A DNA stretch of 64,000 nucleotides from an uncultured Oscillospiraceae bacterium (GCA_949841355.1 CATKZP010000007.1:1-64000), one strand, 5' to 3'. Counted from the first letter of the stretch, positions 8,730 to 20,071 are shown. Notes: generated by a model not told the origin, from the letters alone. Program-made: numbers and translations.

Positions 8730-8779
8730 TGGTCACTCGTTTTCGAGCCAGTCCACCATGACAGCTTCGCTACCGCCGC
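8730..8779 (-). pseudogene. 5' half of a tRNA-Ser(CGA), truncated at the anticodon loop
   Basis: Reading on the minus strand from 8779: acceptor GCGGCGG, T8-A9, a serine-like D arm, then ACTGG and the anticodon loop CTCGAAA. From there the sequence no longer pairs with the 5' anticodon stem, and no variable arm, T arm or 3' acceptor follows. The break falls at the anticodon loop, a common crossover point for tyrosine integrases. It is 142 bp upstream of the intact tRNA-Ser. The rest of 8588-8969 contains no gene. Confidence 0.5.
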
Positions 8780-8969
8780 TTAATTCATTTTCACCGCTCC
8801 CCCACGCGTGAAGCTGACCGCACAGAGGTCACAAAAGATTTACATGCATAAAGCCGCAGGCGAAAGAACATCCCGCAAGAGTTGACGGCTAACATGTTAC
8901 CTCATATTCGGGAAAATGTCAAGCCGTCGCAGCAAGCCAGCCAGTGAGAAGGACCGAAAACCAGCATCC

Positions 8970-9010
8970 GGCAGTGGAAACGCTCTGTTTCCACTGCCGC
9001 AAATCTTTTA
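8970..9010 (+). terminator. strong hairpin before glgB
   Basis: A 12-bp perfect stem GGCAGTGGAAAC/GTTTCCACTGCC (8970-8981, 8987-8998) with a 5-nt loop is followed by GCAAATCTTTTATT. It insulates glgB from the tRNA/element region. The remaining 9011-9241 holds the glgB promoter and leader only. Confidence 0.65.
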
Positions 9011-9125
9011 TTGAGAATAAATTGAGGCTCGTGTTCCTAAATTTCCCCACTGTTCCCTAAAATTTTCGAAAAATTCAAACAAAGCGACATAAAGACCGGC
9101 TTTTTTCATTTCTTTTTTGTGCACC

Positions 9126-9154
9126 TTGACTTTGATGATGGAACACGTTATAAT
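9126..9154 (+). promoter_or_regulatory. glgB operon promoter
   Basis: TTGACT (9126-9131) and TATAAT (9149-9154) are 17 bp apart, a near-consensus vegetative promoter 88 bp before the glgB start. It probably drives glgBCDA. Confidence 0.8.
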
Positions 9155-9241
9155 TACTGTAATTCCAAAGCATATCTGTGGCATACAAGTTGATACCACA
9201 GCATTTTCCACTGGACACCAGTGGATTATTGGAGGGCACTT

Positions 9242-11371
<2,130 letters not shown>

Positions 11372-11391
11372 AATCTGAGGGGGAGTTCAAC

Positions 11392-12582
11392 TTGTTCCAG
11401 CGTAAAAAAGAATGCATTGCCATGCTTCTGGCGGGCGGCCAGGGCAGCCGTCTGTACGTGCTCACCCAGGACACCGCCAAGCCGGCGGTGCCCTTCGGCG
11501 GCAAGTACCGCATCATTGATTTCCCGTTGTCCAACTGCGTCAACTCCGGCATCGACACCGTGGGCGTGCTCACTCAGTACCAGCCTCTGGAACTCAACGA
11601 CTACATAGGCAACGGCCAGCCCTGGGACCTGAACCGCAACTGGGGCGGCGCCCACGTCCTGCCCCCGTACACCCAGTCCAAGACCGAGTCCTGGTACAAG
11701 GGAACCGCCAACGCCATCTATCAGAACATCCCCTTTGTGGACCGCTATAACCCCGAGTACGTGGTGGTGCTGGGCGGCGACCACATTTATAAGATGAATT
11801 ACAACAAGATGCTCCGCTTCCACAAGGAGAAGGGGGCCGAGTGCACCATCGCCGTCATGCCAGTGAGCATGGAAGAGGCCACCCGCATGGGCATCATGAG
11901 CACCGACGAAAACGGCGCCGTCATCGACTTCGAGGAGAAGCCCAAGCAGCCCAAGAGCAATCTGGCCTCCATGGGCATTTACATCTTCACCTGGTCCGTC
12001 CTGCGGCAGTACCTCATTGCCGACGAGGCCGACCCCAATTCGGAAAACGACTTCGGCAAAAACATCATCCCCAACTTTTTGAAGGACAACCGCCCCATGT
12101 ACGCCTATTCCTTCGAGGGCTACTGGAAGGACGTGGGCACCCTGGACAGCCTGTGGGACGCCAACATGGACCTGCTGGACCCCAAGGACCCCATCAATAT
12201 GCGCGATCCCAGCTTCCGCATCTACGCCCGGAACTACTCCGCCCCCGCCACCCGCATCGGCACCGGGGCCAAGGTGACCAACTCCTTCGTGGCCGAGGGC
12301 TGCACCATCCGGGGCAGCGTGGAGCACTCCGTGCTGTATACCGGCTGTGAGATTGAGGAGGGGGCCATCGTCACCGGCGCGGTGATTATGCCCAACACCA
12401 TCGTGCGCAAGGGCGCCAACGTGAGCTACTGCATCGTGGGCGAGCAGTGCGTGGTGGAGGAGGGCGCCAAGATCGGTGAGCGCCCGGAGAACTACCTGGA
12501 CGGAGACTGGGGCATCGCCGTGGTGGGCCACCAGAGGACCATCGCAGCCGGTTCCGTCATCAAACCCAAGGAAATCGTTTAA
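11392..12582 (+). CDS. glgC: glucose-1-phosphate adenylyltransferase, catalytic subunit
   Basis: It converts glucose 1-phosphate and ATP into ADP-glucose, the donor for glycogen synthesis. The 396-residue protein has the pyrophosphorylase signature [14 protein letters not shown], the substrate regions [19 protein letters not shown] and [12 protein letters not shown], and a C-terminal left-handed beta-helix (about 270-396). Start is TTG at 11392 with GAGGGGGA upstream; the next ATG (11422) would delete the first beta strand of the nucleotide-binding fold. It is followed 13 bp later by glgD, the arrangement known in Firmicutes where GlgC and GlgD work as a pair. Confidence 0.95.
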   Translation: MFQRKKECIAMLLAGGQGSRLYVLTQDTAKPAVPFGGKYRIIDFPLSNCVNSGIDTVGVLTQYQPLELNDYIGNGQPWDLNRNWGGAHVLPPYTQSKTESWYKGTANAIYQNIPFVDRYNPEYVVVLGGDHIYKMNYNKMLRFHKEKGAECTIAVMPVSMEEATRMGIMSTDENGAVIDFEEKPKQPKSNLASMGIYIFTWSVLRQYLIADEADPNSENDFGKNIIPNFLKDNRPMYAYSFEGYWKDVGTLDSLWDANMDLLDPKDPINMRDPSFRIYARNYSAPATRIGTGAKVTNSFVAEGCTIRGSVEHSVLYTGCEIEEGAIVTGAVIMPNTIVRKGANVSYCIVGEQCVVEEGAKIGERPENYLDGDWGIAVVGHQRTIAAGSVIKPKEIV

Positions 12583-12595
12583 GGGGGTGTCCACC

Positions 12596-13720
12596 ATGAA
12601 AATGACTGGTATTATTTTCTCCGAGATGTACTCCGACGCGCTCAATTCCTTCACGCAGGACCGCAATATGGCCGCTATCCCCTTTGGCGGGCGCTACCGC
12701 CTGGTGGACTTCGTGCTGTCCAATATGGTCAACTCCGGCATCCTCAACGTGGGCGTGTTGGTCAAGCAGCATTACCACTCCCTGATGGACCACCTAGGCA
12801 ACAGCCAGGAGTGGGACCTGAACCGCAAGAACGGCGGGCTCCAGCTCCTGCCCCCCTTTGCCACGGAGGACGCCCACACCGGCGGCAGCCGCGGCAAGCT
12901 GGACGAGCTGCGCAACGCCCTGGATTACCTGGAGACCATCTCCACCACCCCCTATGTCCTGCTGGCGGACGCCTACGTCCTCTGCAACATCGACTACCGC
13001 GCTGCCCTGGAGAACCATATTGCCAGCGGCTGCGACATTACCATGCTGGCCACCAAGGAGACCGAGCCATCCCAGATTGACTTTGCCTCTGTGATGAAGG
13101 CGGACGCCGGCCACCGGGTGACCTCCTACGCGCTGGACTGCCCGGCAAAACCCGGCGACTACGCCAGCATGGGCCATATGATCATCTCCCGGGAGTTCCT
13201 CATCAACGTGATTCGGGACTACACCTCCCGGGGCATCTACGACTTCCTGCGGGACTTTATTCAGCATGAGTTTAACCGGGGCCGCCTGTCCATCAACCTC
13301 TACGAGGTGGATACCAAGGTGCTGCGCGTCCGGGACGTGAACGAATATTTCCAGAGCAGTCTGGCCATCCTGGAGGACGACGTGTCCGCCTCCCTCTTCC
13401 GGGGCGACCGACCCATCCACACCCGAATTACCGACGAGGTTCCCGCTTACTACGGTCTGGACTGCAAGGTGGACCGCTGCGTCATTGCCGACGGCTGTTT
13501 TGTGGATGGCAGCGTGGAGAACAGCGTGCTGTCCCGGGGCGTGAAGATCGGCAAGGGCGCCCGGGTGAAGAACTGCGTCATCATGCAGGGCAGCGTGGTG
13601 GGCGAGGGCGCCTATTTGGAGGACGTCATCGTGGACAAGTGGGTCACCATCAGCGACGGCGCCCAGCTCAAGGGTCTGGAGACCAACCCCGTGGTCATCC
13701 GCAAAGGAGTAACCGTATGA
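12596..13720 (+). CDS. glgD: glucose-1-phosphate adenylyltransferase subunit GlgD
   Basis: A 374-residue GlgC paralogue. The family fold is visible (AAIPFGGRYRLVDFVLSNMVNSGI, then a C-terminal beta-helix with repeated VIADGCFVDGSVENSVLSRG), but the N-terminal GGxGxRL phosphate loop of GlgC is degenerate (IIFSEMYSDALNSFTQDR). GlgD proteins are mostly non-catalytic partners that raise GlgC activity. ATG 12596 follows AAGGGGGTG; an upstream in-frame opening to 12476 lies inside glgC and is ignored. Its TGA overlaps the glgA ATG (ATGA at 13717-13720), so the two are translationally coupled. Confidence 0.95.
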   Translation: MKMTGIIFSEMYSDALNSFTQDRNMAAIPFGGRYRLVDFVLSNMVNSGILNVGVLVKQHYHSLMDHLGNSQEWDLNRKNGGLQLLPPFATEDAHTGGSRGKLDELRNALDYLETISTTPYVLLADAYVLCNIDYRAALENHIASGCDITMLATKETEPSQIDFASVMKADAGHRVTSYALDCPAKPGDYASMGHMIISREFLINVIRDYTSRGIYDFLRDFIQHEFNRGRLSINLYEVDTKVLRVRDVNEYFQSSLAILEDDVSASLFRGDRPIHTRITDEVPAYYGLDCKVDRCVIADGCFVDGSVENSVLSRGVKIGKGARVKNCVIMQGSVVGEGAYLEDVIVDKWVTISDGAQLKGLETNPVVIRKGVTV

Positions 13721-15147
13721 AAATCTTACTTGCCACCAGCGAGGCCGCTCCGTTTATCAAAACGGGCGGCCTGGGCGATGTGGCGGCCGCCCTTCCCAAG
13801 GCTCTGGCCGAGTCGCCCAACACCGAGGTTTACGTGTTCCTGCCCTACTACAAGGCCATCAAGGACAACCCGGAGTTCGAAATCGAGTATATCACCAATT
13901 TCACCGTGCCTCTGTCCTGGCGGAATGTGTATGCCGGGCTGTTCCGCGCGGTGAGCAAGCGCAAAAAGCTCCAATATTACTTCATTGACAACGAGTACTA
14001 TTTTTACCGGGACGGATGCTACGGCCACTATGACGACGGCGAGCGTTTTGCCTTCTACTCCAAGGCCATTTTGGAGGCGCTCCAGCATCTGGACTGGTAC
14101 CCCGACGTGATCCACGCCAACGACTGGCAGACCGCGCTGGTTCCCGTGTTCCTCCGCGCCCACTATATGAAGGTGGAAAAATACCAGCCCATCCGCACCC
14201 TTTTCACCATCCACAACATGGAGTATCAGGGCCGCTTCCCCGACGAGTTTGTGGACGAGGTGCTGGGCCTGCCCGAGGACTGGAAGCCCACCATGCATTT
14301 CGACACCTGCACCAATCTGATGAAGGCCGCCATCCACACCGCCGACCGGGTGAGCACCGTCTCCCGGACCTATGCCTACGAGATCCAGGACCCCTACTAC
14401 GCCCACGGCCTCCACGATGTGCTGCGCCAGCACGCGTACAAGCTCAGCGGCGTGGTCAACGGCATCGACACCGAGGTGTTCGATCCCGCCGCCGACCCGC
14501 TGCTCTACGCCAACTTTGACGCCGCCGCCCTGGAAAAGAAAGCGGAAAACAAGCAGTTCCTCCAGCAGCGGCTGGGCCTGGCCGTCCGGGATGTGCCCAT
14601 GGTCGTCATGATTACCCGTCTGGTGGGCCACAAGGGGGTGGACCTGGTCCAGGCCGTTATGGACGACCTGATGTGGGAGGACCTTCAGCTGGTTGTCATC
14701 GGCACCGGAGAGCGTCAGTACGAGAACATGTTCCGCGCCTACGCCGCCAACTTCCCCGCCAAAATGTCCGCGAACATCGTGTTTGACAACACCCTGGCCC
14801 ATCAGGCTTACGCCGGAGCGGACCTGGTGCTCATGCCCTCCAAGCAGGAGCCCTGCGGCCTGACCCAGCTCATCGCCATGCGCTACGGCGCCATCCCCAT
14901 CGTCCGGGAGACCGGCGGCCTGCTCGACACTGTCCCCGCCTACAATATCGAGACCGGCGATGGCAACGGCTTCACCTTCAAGAGCTATAACGCGCACGAC
15001 ATGCTGGACGCCGTGCGCCGGGCCGTGGGGCTGTTCGGAGACAAGGAGCACTGGACCGCCCTGCAAAAGAGCGTCATGGCCTATGACAGTTCCTGGAAAC
15101 GCTCCGTGCAGGAATACTGGGACATTTATCACTCTTTGGTGGATTAA
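13717..15147 (+). CDS. glgA: glycogen synthase 1 (GT5)
   Basis: The 476-residue enzyme extends alpha-1,4-glucan from ADP-glucose. It has the N-terminal KTGGLGDV motif that binds ADP-glucose, HANDWQTALVP, VNGIDTEVFDP, and the C-terminal SKQEPCGLTQLIAMRYG region typical of GT5. ATG 13717 (AAAGGAG 8 nt upstream) is inside the glgD stop. It is last in glgBCDA. A second synthase at 41431-43302 differs mainly by a long N-terminal tail; this copy is the standard length. Confidence 0.95.
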   Translation: MKILLATSEAAPFIKTGGLGDVAAALPKALAESPNTEVYVFLPYYKAIKDNPEFEIEYITNFTVPLSWRNVYAGLFRAVSKRKKLQYYFIDNEYYFYRDGCYGHYDDGERFAFYSKAILEALQHLDWYPDVIHANDWQTALVPVFLRAHYMKVEKYQPIRTLFTIHNMEYQGRFPDEFVDEVLGLPEDWKPTMHFDTCTNLMKAAIHTADRVSTVSRTYAYEIQDPYYAHGLHDVLRQHAYKLSGVVNGIDTEVFDPAADPLLYANFDAAALEKKAENKQFLQQRLGLAVRDVPMVVMITRLVGHKGVDLVQAVMDDLMWEDLQLVVIGTGERQYENMFRAYAANFPAKMSANIVFDNTLAHQAYAGADLVLMPSKQEPCGLTQLIAMRYGAIPIVRETGGLLDTVPAYNIETGDGNGFTFKSYNAHDMLDAVRRAVGLFGDKEHWTALQKSVMAYDSSWKRSVQEYWDIYHSLVD

Positions 15148-15240
15148 CCCGGGTGTTTCCCCTGTTTTTGTCCAAATTTTCATCTATTTCACTGGAAATG
15201 AAAAAAGTGAAAATTTATAGTGCAAAAGTCTTGACATTTA

Positions 15241-15249
15241 TGCTATAAT
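15241..15249 (+). promoter_or_regulatory. extended -10 promoter in the glgP leader
   Basis: TGC-TATAAT (15241-15249) is an extended -10 element. The only TTGACA nearby (15231) is 7 bp away, far too close to serve with it, and no good -35 lies at 17 bp. Transcription would begin around 15256, just before the terminator hairpin at 15278. Confidence 0.5.
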
Positions 15250-15277
15250 ATAGGGGCGTATCTTGACGTCCCGTGCG

Positions 15278-15311
15278 ATCACAGCCCGCGGGAGCGGGCT
15301 GTGATTTTTTT
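15278..15311 (+). terminator. 12-bp stem terminator, possible glgP attenuator
   Basis: ATCACAGCCCGC (15278-15289) pairs perfectly with GCGGGCTGTGAT (15294-15305) around a GGGA loop, followed by seven T. It can end glgA transcripts. Because the -10 box at 15244 lies upstream, it also sits inside the glgP leader. Confidence 0.85.
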
Positions 15312-15360
15312 CCATTAATTCCCCGGCTTTTTGCCGGTCAAGAAGGAGTTTGCAAATCGT

Positions 15361-17757
15361 ATGGATCAAAAACAAGTTATTTCCCAATTGGAGGAAACCC
15401 TTCTGGTACGCTACGGCTGTCCCATGGAGAGCGCCTCCCCCCAGCAGGTGTACCGCGCCCTGTGCTATGTGGTGAACCGCATGCTGGCCACCAAGAGCGC
15501 CGAGTTCTACCGCAAGAACCAGGGCAAGCAGGTCTACTACATGTCCATGGAGTTCCTGGTGGGCACCTCTCTGCGCAATAACCTGTATAATCTGGGGCTG
15601 GAGGATCTGTTCACCCAGGCGCTGGCCAAGTGCGGCGTGGACATCCATGACCTGTACGAGATGGAGCCGGACGCGGGGCTGGGCAACGGCGGCCTGGGCC
15701 GGCTGGCCTCCTGCTATATGGACTCCGCCTCCACCCTGGACCTGCCCATGACGGGCTACTCCATCCGGTACGAGTTCGGCATCTTCAAGCAGAAGATCGT
15801 GGACGGCTGGCAGATGGAGTTCCCTGACGACTGGCTGAGCAAGGGCGACGTGTGGCTGGTCCCCCACGAGAGCGAGGCGGTGGAGGTCCGCTTTGGCGGA
15901 AACATCCATGGCTGGGAGGACGACGGGATCTACCGTGTGACCCACATGAATTACCAGTCGGTCATGGCGGTGCCCAACGAGATGTATATTTCCGGCCACG
16001 ACAGCAAGGCGGTGAATCCCCTGGTGCTGTGGTCCGCCAAGTCCCCCAACAGCTTCGACATGTCCGCCTTCTCCCGCGGCGACTACGCCAAGGCCCTGGA
16101 GGGCGACACCATGGCCGAGGTCATCTCCAAGGTGCTCTACCCTGCCGACGACCACATTGAGGGCAAGCGCCTGCGCCTGCGCCAGCAGTACCTGCTGGTG
16201 TCCGCCTCGGTGCAGACCATTCTGAAAAAGCACCTGCGGGACAATAAGACCCTGGATAACCTGGCCGACAAGGTGTCCATCCACATCAACGACACCCACC
16301 CCGCCCTGTGCGTGCCCGAGCTGATGCGCCTGCTGGTGGACGAGTACAACTACCCCTGGGACAAGGCGTGGGATATCACCTGCCATACCCTGTCCTACAC
16401 CAACCACACCGTCATGAGCGAGGCGCTGGAGCGCTGGAACGTGGACCTGTTCCAACAGCTGCTGCCCCGTGTGTACCAGATCGTCCAGGAGATCGACCGC
16501 CGCCTGCGCATCGACCTGCACGGTTACTATGGCAACGACATGGGCAAGATCGAGTATATGGCCGTGGTGAGCAAGAACGAGATCCGCATGGCCAACCTGT
16601 GCCTGGCCGCCTGCCACAAGGTGAACGGCGTATCCAAGCTCCACTCCGAGATTTTGACCAACTCTATCTTCCGGGACTACTACCAGATGGAGCCCGACCA
16701 CTTCTGCAACGTCACCAACGGCATCGCCTACCGCCGCTGGCTGTGCCAGTCCAACCCGGAGCTGTCCGCCCTGCTCACCGAGCTGATTGGCGACGGCTTC
16801 ACCACCGACTCCACCCAGCTGGAAAAGCTGCTGAAGTACAAGGACGACAAAAAGGTGCTCCAGCGCCTCCAGGAGATCAAGCTGGCCAACAAAAAGCGCC
16901 TGGCCGACCTGATCCTCAAGCGCAACGGCGTGATCGTGGACCCCAACTCCCTGTTCGACGTGCAGATCAAGCGCCTGCACGAGTACAAGCGCCAGCTGCT
17001 CAACGTGCTCCAGATTCTCCACATGTACCTGGAGATCAAGGCCAACCCCGGCGCGCCCTTCCAGCCCCGCACCTTTGTATTCGCCGCCAAGGCGTCCGCG
17101 GGGTATATCATGGCCAAGCAGATCATCCAGCTCATCGTGTCCGTGTCCAACATGGTCAACCACGACCCGGACGTGCAGGACAAGCTGAAGGTGGTCTTTA
17201 TGGAGGACTATAACGTCTCTCTGGCGGAAATTATCATCCCCGCCGCCGAGATCTCCGAGCAGATTTCCGTGGCCGGCAAGGAGGCCAGCGGCACCGGCAA
17301 CATGAAGCTGATGATCAACGGCGCGGTGACGCTGGGCACGCTGGACGGCGCCAACGTGGAGATCCACGAGCAGGTTGGGGACGACAATATCGTCCTCTTC
17401 GGCCTCAAGACCGAGGAGGTCAACGAGCTGTGGCGCAGCGGCTACAATCCCCTGGACTACGTGCGCAACGACCCCGAGCTCAAGGCGGTGATGGACCTGC
17501 TCATGGGCGGCATCGGCGGACTGCACTTTGACGACATTGTGCGCTCCCTCACCACCAACCACAAGGGGCCCGCCGATCCCTATATGTGCCTGGCCGACTT
17601 CCACGACTATGTCCGCGCCCAGCGGGACGTGTCCGCCATCTACGGCGACAAGGTCCGGTTCAGCAAAATGTCGCTGGTGAACATCGCCAAGGCGGGCTTT
17701 TTCTCCGCCGACCGGGCCGTGGAGGAATATGCCCGGAACATCTGGAATATGAAATGA
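15361..17757 (+). CDS. glgP: glycogen/maltodextrin phosphorylase (GT35)
   Basis: It releases glucose 1-phosphate from glycogen. The 798-residue protein has the full GT35 pattern: GLGNGGLGRLASCYMDS near residue 115, FHINDTHPALCVPELMRLL-type segment (IHINDTHPALCVPELMRL), HEYKRQLLNVLQ, and the pyridoxal phosphate lysine in EASGTGNMKLMINGAVTLGT. ATG 15361 is chosen with AAGGAG about 12 nt upstream; a TTG at 15331 would add ten residues inside the leader. It has its own leader and terminator, separate from glgBCDA, so synthesis and breakdown can be regulated separately. Confidence 0.95.
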   Translation: MDQKQVISQLEETLLVRYGCPMESASPQQVYRALCYVVNRMLATKSAEFYRKNQGKQVYYMSMEFLVGTSLRNNLYNLGLEDLFTQALAKCGVDIHDLYEMEPDAGLGNGGLGRLASCYMDSASTLDLPMTGYSIRYEFGIFKQKIVDGWQMEFPDDWLSKGDVWLVPHESEAVEVRFGGNIHGWEDDGIYRVTHMNYQSVMAVPNEMYISGHDSKAVNPLVLWSAKSPNSFDMSAFSRGDYAKALEGDTMAEVISKVLYPADDHIEGKRLRLRQQYLLVSASVQTILKKHLRDNKTLDNLADKVSIHINDTHPALCVPELMRLLVDEYNYPWDKAWDITCHTLSYTNHTVMSEALERWNVDLFQQLLPRVYQIVQEIDRRLRIDLHGYYGNDMGKIEYMAVVSKNEIRMANLCLAACHKVNGVSKLHSEILTNSIFRDYYQMEPDHFCNVTNGIAYRRWLCQSNPELSALLTELIGDGFTTDSTQLEKLLKYKDDKKVLQRLQEIKLANKKRLADLILKRNGVIVDPNSLFDVQIKRLHEYKRQLLNVLQILHMYLEIKANPGAPFQPRTFVFAAKASAGYIMAKQIIQLIVSVSNMVNHDPDVQDKLKVVFMEDYNVSLAEIIIPAAEISEQISVAGKEASGTGNMKLMINGAVTLGTLDGANVEIHEQVGDDNIVLFGLKTEEVNELWRSGYNPLDYVRNDPELKAVMDLLMGGIGGLHFDDIVRSLTTNHKGPADPYMCLADFHDYVRAQRDVSAIYGDKVRFSKMSLVNIAKAGFFSADRAVEEYARNIWNMK

Positions 17758-17796
17758 CCCGGGCCGTACCGGAAACTAGACACCCATTCTAAAAAA

Positions 17797-17812
17797 TGTT
17801 TCACGTGAAACG
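17797..17812. promoter_or_regulatory. parS-like ParB/Spo0J binding site
   Basis: TGTTTCACGTGAAACG matches the bacterial parS consensus (TGTTTCACGTGAAACA) at 15 of 16 positions and contains a perfect 14-bp palindrome. It lies in the 87-bp gap between glgP and the glucokinase gene. parS sites cluster in the origin-proximal part of chromosomes. Confidence 0.75.
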
Positions 17813-17844
17813 ATAGTTCTAATTTTTTGAAGGAGGTCTGGAGC

Positions 17845-18759
17845 ATGAGAGAGGTCTGTTTTGGCGTTGACGTGGGAGGAACCACGGTCAAGCTGGGTCT
17901 GGTGAGCCGGGAGGGGGACCTGCTGGACAAGCGGGAATTCCCCACCTTCCGGGACGTGGGGGCCACCTTTGACGACATTGCCAGCCATATGCGCCAGGTG
18001 ATGGAGTCCTTCCCCGACTGCATCTGCGTAGGCGCGGGAGTGGGCGTGCCCGGCCCGGTGGTGAACCAGTCGCTGGTGACGCTGTGCGTTAATCTGGGCT
18101 GGGAGAACCTGAACGTGGCCCAGGAGCTGTCCAGCCGGGCGGGAGTGCCCGTCAAGGCGGCCAACGACGCCAACCTCGCCGCCCTGGGCGAGGCGTGGCA
18201 GGGCACCGGCAAGGGCTGCCGCAATCTGGTGCTGTTCACCGTGGGCACCGGCGTGGGCGGCGGCGTGATCTGCGACGGGCGCATCGTGGCCGGCGCCACC
18301 GGAGCCGGCGGAGAGGTGGGGCACATGACCGTCCCCTTCCACCCAGACTGGGACTGTTGCTGCGGCCGGAAGGGCTGCCTGGAGGTCACCTCCTCCGCCA
18401 CCGGCATCATCCGGGCGGCGAAGCAGTTCCCGCCCTTCAAGGAGATGGACAAGGTCACCGCGAAGGACGTGTACGACGCCGCTGCCGCCGGGGACGAGAA
18501 CGCCCAAGCGGTGGTGAAGGAGGCGGGCAGCGCCCTGGGCTATGCCGCCGCCGTGGTCAGCTGCATCGTCAACCCGGAGATCATCCTGCTGGGGGGCGGT
18601 GTGTCCGCCGCGGGCAGCGCCCTTCTGGGCCCCGTGGAGGCCGCGTTCAAGGCCAACGCCCTGTCCGCCTGCTCCGGGGTGCGCTTTGCCCTGGCTCAGC
18701 TGGGCAATAACGCCGGCATCTACGGCGGCGCGGCCCTGTTCTTCTGCGAGGCCGGCTGA
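17845..18759 (+). CDS. glcK: ROK-family glucokinase
   Basis: It phosphorylates glucose to glucose 6-phosphate. The 304-residue protein has the ATP-binding DVGGTTVKLGL at the N-terminus, GVGVPGPV, the second phosphate motif GTGVGGGVI, and the ROK zinc-binding cysteines in DCCCGRKGCLE. A His (GHMTVPFH) expected as the fourth ligand is present. ATG 17845 follows AGGAGGT with 7 nt spacing. Next to glgP and pgi it closes the route from stored or imported glucose into glycolysis. Confidence 0.92.
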   Translation: MREVCFGVDVGGTTVKLGLVSREGDLLDKREFPTFRDVGATFDDIASHMRQVMESFPDCICVGAGVGVPGPVVNQSLVTLCVNLGWENLNVAQELSSRAGVPVKAANDANLAALGEAWQGTGKGCRNLVLFTVGTGVGGGVICDGRIVAGATGAGGEVGHMTVPFHPDWDCCCGRKGCLEVTSSATGIIRAAKQFPPFKEMDKVTAKDVYDAAAAGDENAQAVVKEAGSALGYAAAVVSCIVNPEIILLGGGVSAAGSALLGPVEAAFKANALSACSGVRFALAQLGNNAGIYGGAALFFCEAG

Positions 18760-18799
18760 GAGAAAATGAAACGTATTTGTTGTAAGGAGTGATATCGTC

Positions 18800-20062
18800 A
18801 TGCTCAAGCTCAATCTGTCAAATCTGGAGGGAGTGATTTCCCAGGACCAGATCAACGCCATGGCCCCCGAGGTGGAGGCCGCCCATGCCAAGCTGTATGA
18901 TCCTGCCGCTCCCGGCTCCGACTTTGTGGGCTGGGTACGTCTGCCCGAGAATTACGACCAGGAAGAGTTCGCCCGCGTCCAGAAGGCCGCCGAGAAGATC
19001 CGCAAGGACACTCAGGTGCTGGTGGTCATCGGCATCGGCGGGTCCTACCTGGGCGCCCGGGCCGCCCTGGAGGTGTTCCCCTCCGACGGCCCCGAGATCT
19101 GCTTTGTGGGCTGCTCGCTCAGCCCCAACGAGCTGGACACGGTCATCAAGAAGATCGACGACCGCGAGTGGTCCATCAACGTCATTTCCAAATCCGGCGG
19201 CACCACTGAGCCCGCCGTGGCCTTCCGGGTGTTCCGGGACCTGCTGGTGAAGCAGTACGGCGACAAGGCCAACCAGCGCATTTACGCCACCACCGACAAG
19301 GCCCGAGGCGCCCTCAAAACCCTGGCCGACTCCAACGGCTGGGAGACCTTCGTGGTGCCCGACGACGTGGGCGGCCGGTTCTCCGTGCTGTCCGCCGTGG
19401 GCCTGCTGCCCATCGCCGTGGGCGGGACCAACATTGCCGAGCTGATGGCCGGCGCGCGGGACGCCATGAACGCCTTCGACCAGCGGGACATGTCCAACCC
19501 CGTGTGGCAGTACGTGGCCGCCCGCAATCTGCTCTACCGCCAGGGCAAGAAAATCGAGCTGTTCTGCTCCTACGAGCCGTCCTACTCTTTTGTGGGCGAG
19601 TGGCTCAAGCAGCTGTTTGGCGAATCCGAGGGCAAGGACGGCAAGGGCATTTTCCCCGCCTCCGCCCAGTTCACCACCGACCTGCACTCCCTGGGCCAGT
19701 ATATCCAGGACGGCGAGCGTCACCTGTTTGAGACCGTCATCTATGTGGACGACACCGGCTGCGACATTGCCATCCCCTACAGTGACGACAACGGAGATAA
19801 TCTGAACTATTTGGCGGGCAAACCCCTGAGCTTTGTGCGTGAGATGGCCTTCCAGGGCACTTTGGCCGCCCACAAGGACGGCGGCGCGCCCTCCATGGTG
19901 CTGCGCATGGACAAGATGAGCGCCCGCGCCCTGGGCGAGCTGTTCTACTTCTTCGAGCTGTCCTGCGGCATCAGCGGGCACGTGCTGGGGGTCAATCCCT
20001 TCAATCAGCCCGGCGTGGAGGCTTACAAGAAGAACATGTTCGCCCTGCTAGGCAGACCCTGA
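18800..20062 (+). CDS. pgi: glucose-6-phosphate isomerase
   Basis: It interconverts glucose 6-phosphate and fructose 6-phosphate. The 420-residue protein shows the double SIS fold: VVIGIGGSYLGARAALE, SKSGGTTEPAVAFRVFR, and the C-terminal active region with NPFNQPGVEAYKKNMFALLG. Length fits the short bacterial form. ATG 18800 has TAAGGAGTG upstream. It follows the glucokinase gene by 40 bp, probably in the same transcript. Confidence 0.95.
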   Translation: MLKLNLSNLEGVISQDQINAMAPEVEAAHAKLYDPAAPGSDFVGWVRLPENYDQEEFARVQKAAEKIRKDTQVLVVIGIGGSYLGARAALEVFPSDGPEICFVGCSLSPNELDTVIKKIDDREWSINVISKSGGTTEPAVAFRVFRDLLVKQYGDKANQRIYATTDKARGALKTLADSNGWETFVVPDDVGGRFSVLSAVGLLPIAVGGTNIAELMAGARDAMNAFDQRDMSNPVWQYVAARNLLYRQGKKIELFCSYEPSYSFVGEWLKQLFGESEGKDGKGIFPASAQFTTDLHSLGQYIQDGERHLFETVIYVDDTGCDIAIPYSDDNGDNLNYLAGKPLSFVREMAFQGTLAAHKDGGAPSMVLRMDKMSARALGELFYFFELSCGISGHVLGVNPFNQPGVEAYKKNMFALLGRP

Positions 20063-20071
20063 GCCTCGACC

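Noticed and set aside
15231-15236. TTGACA as -35 of the glgP promoter
   Set aside because: It is only 7 bp before the TATAAT box, which is not a workable spacing. The TG-extended -10 explains the promoter better.
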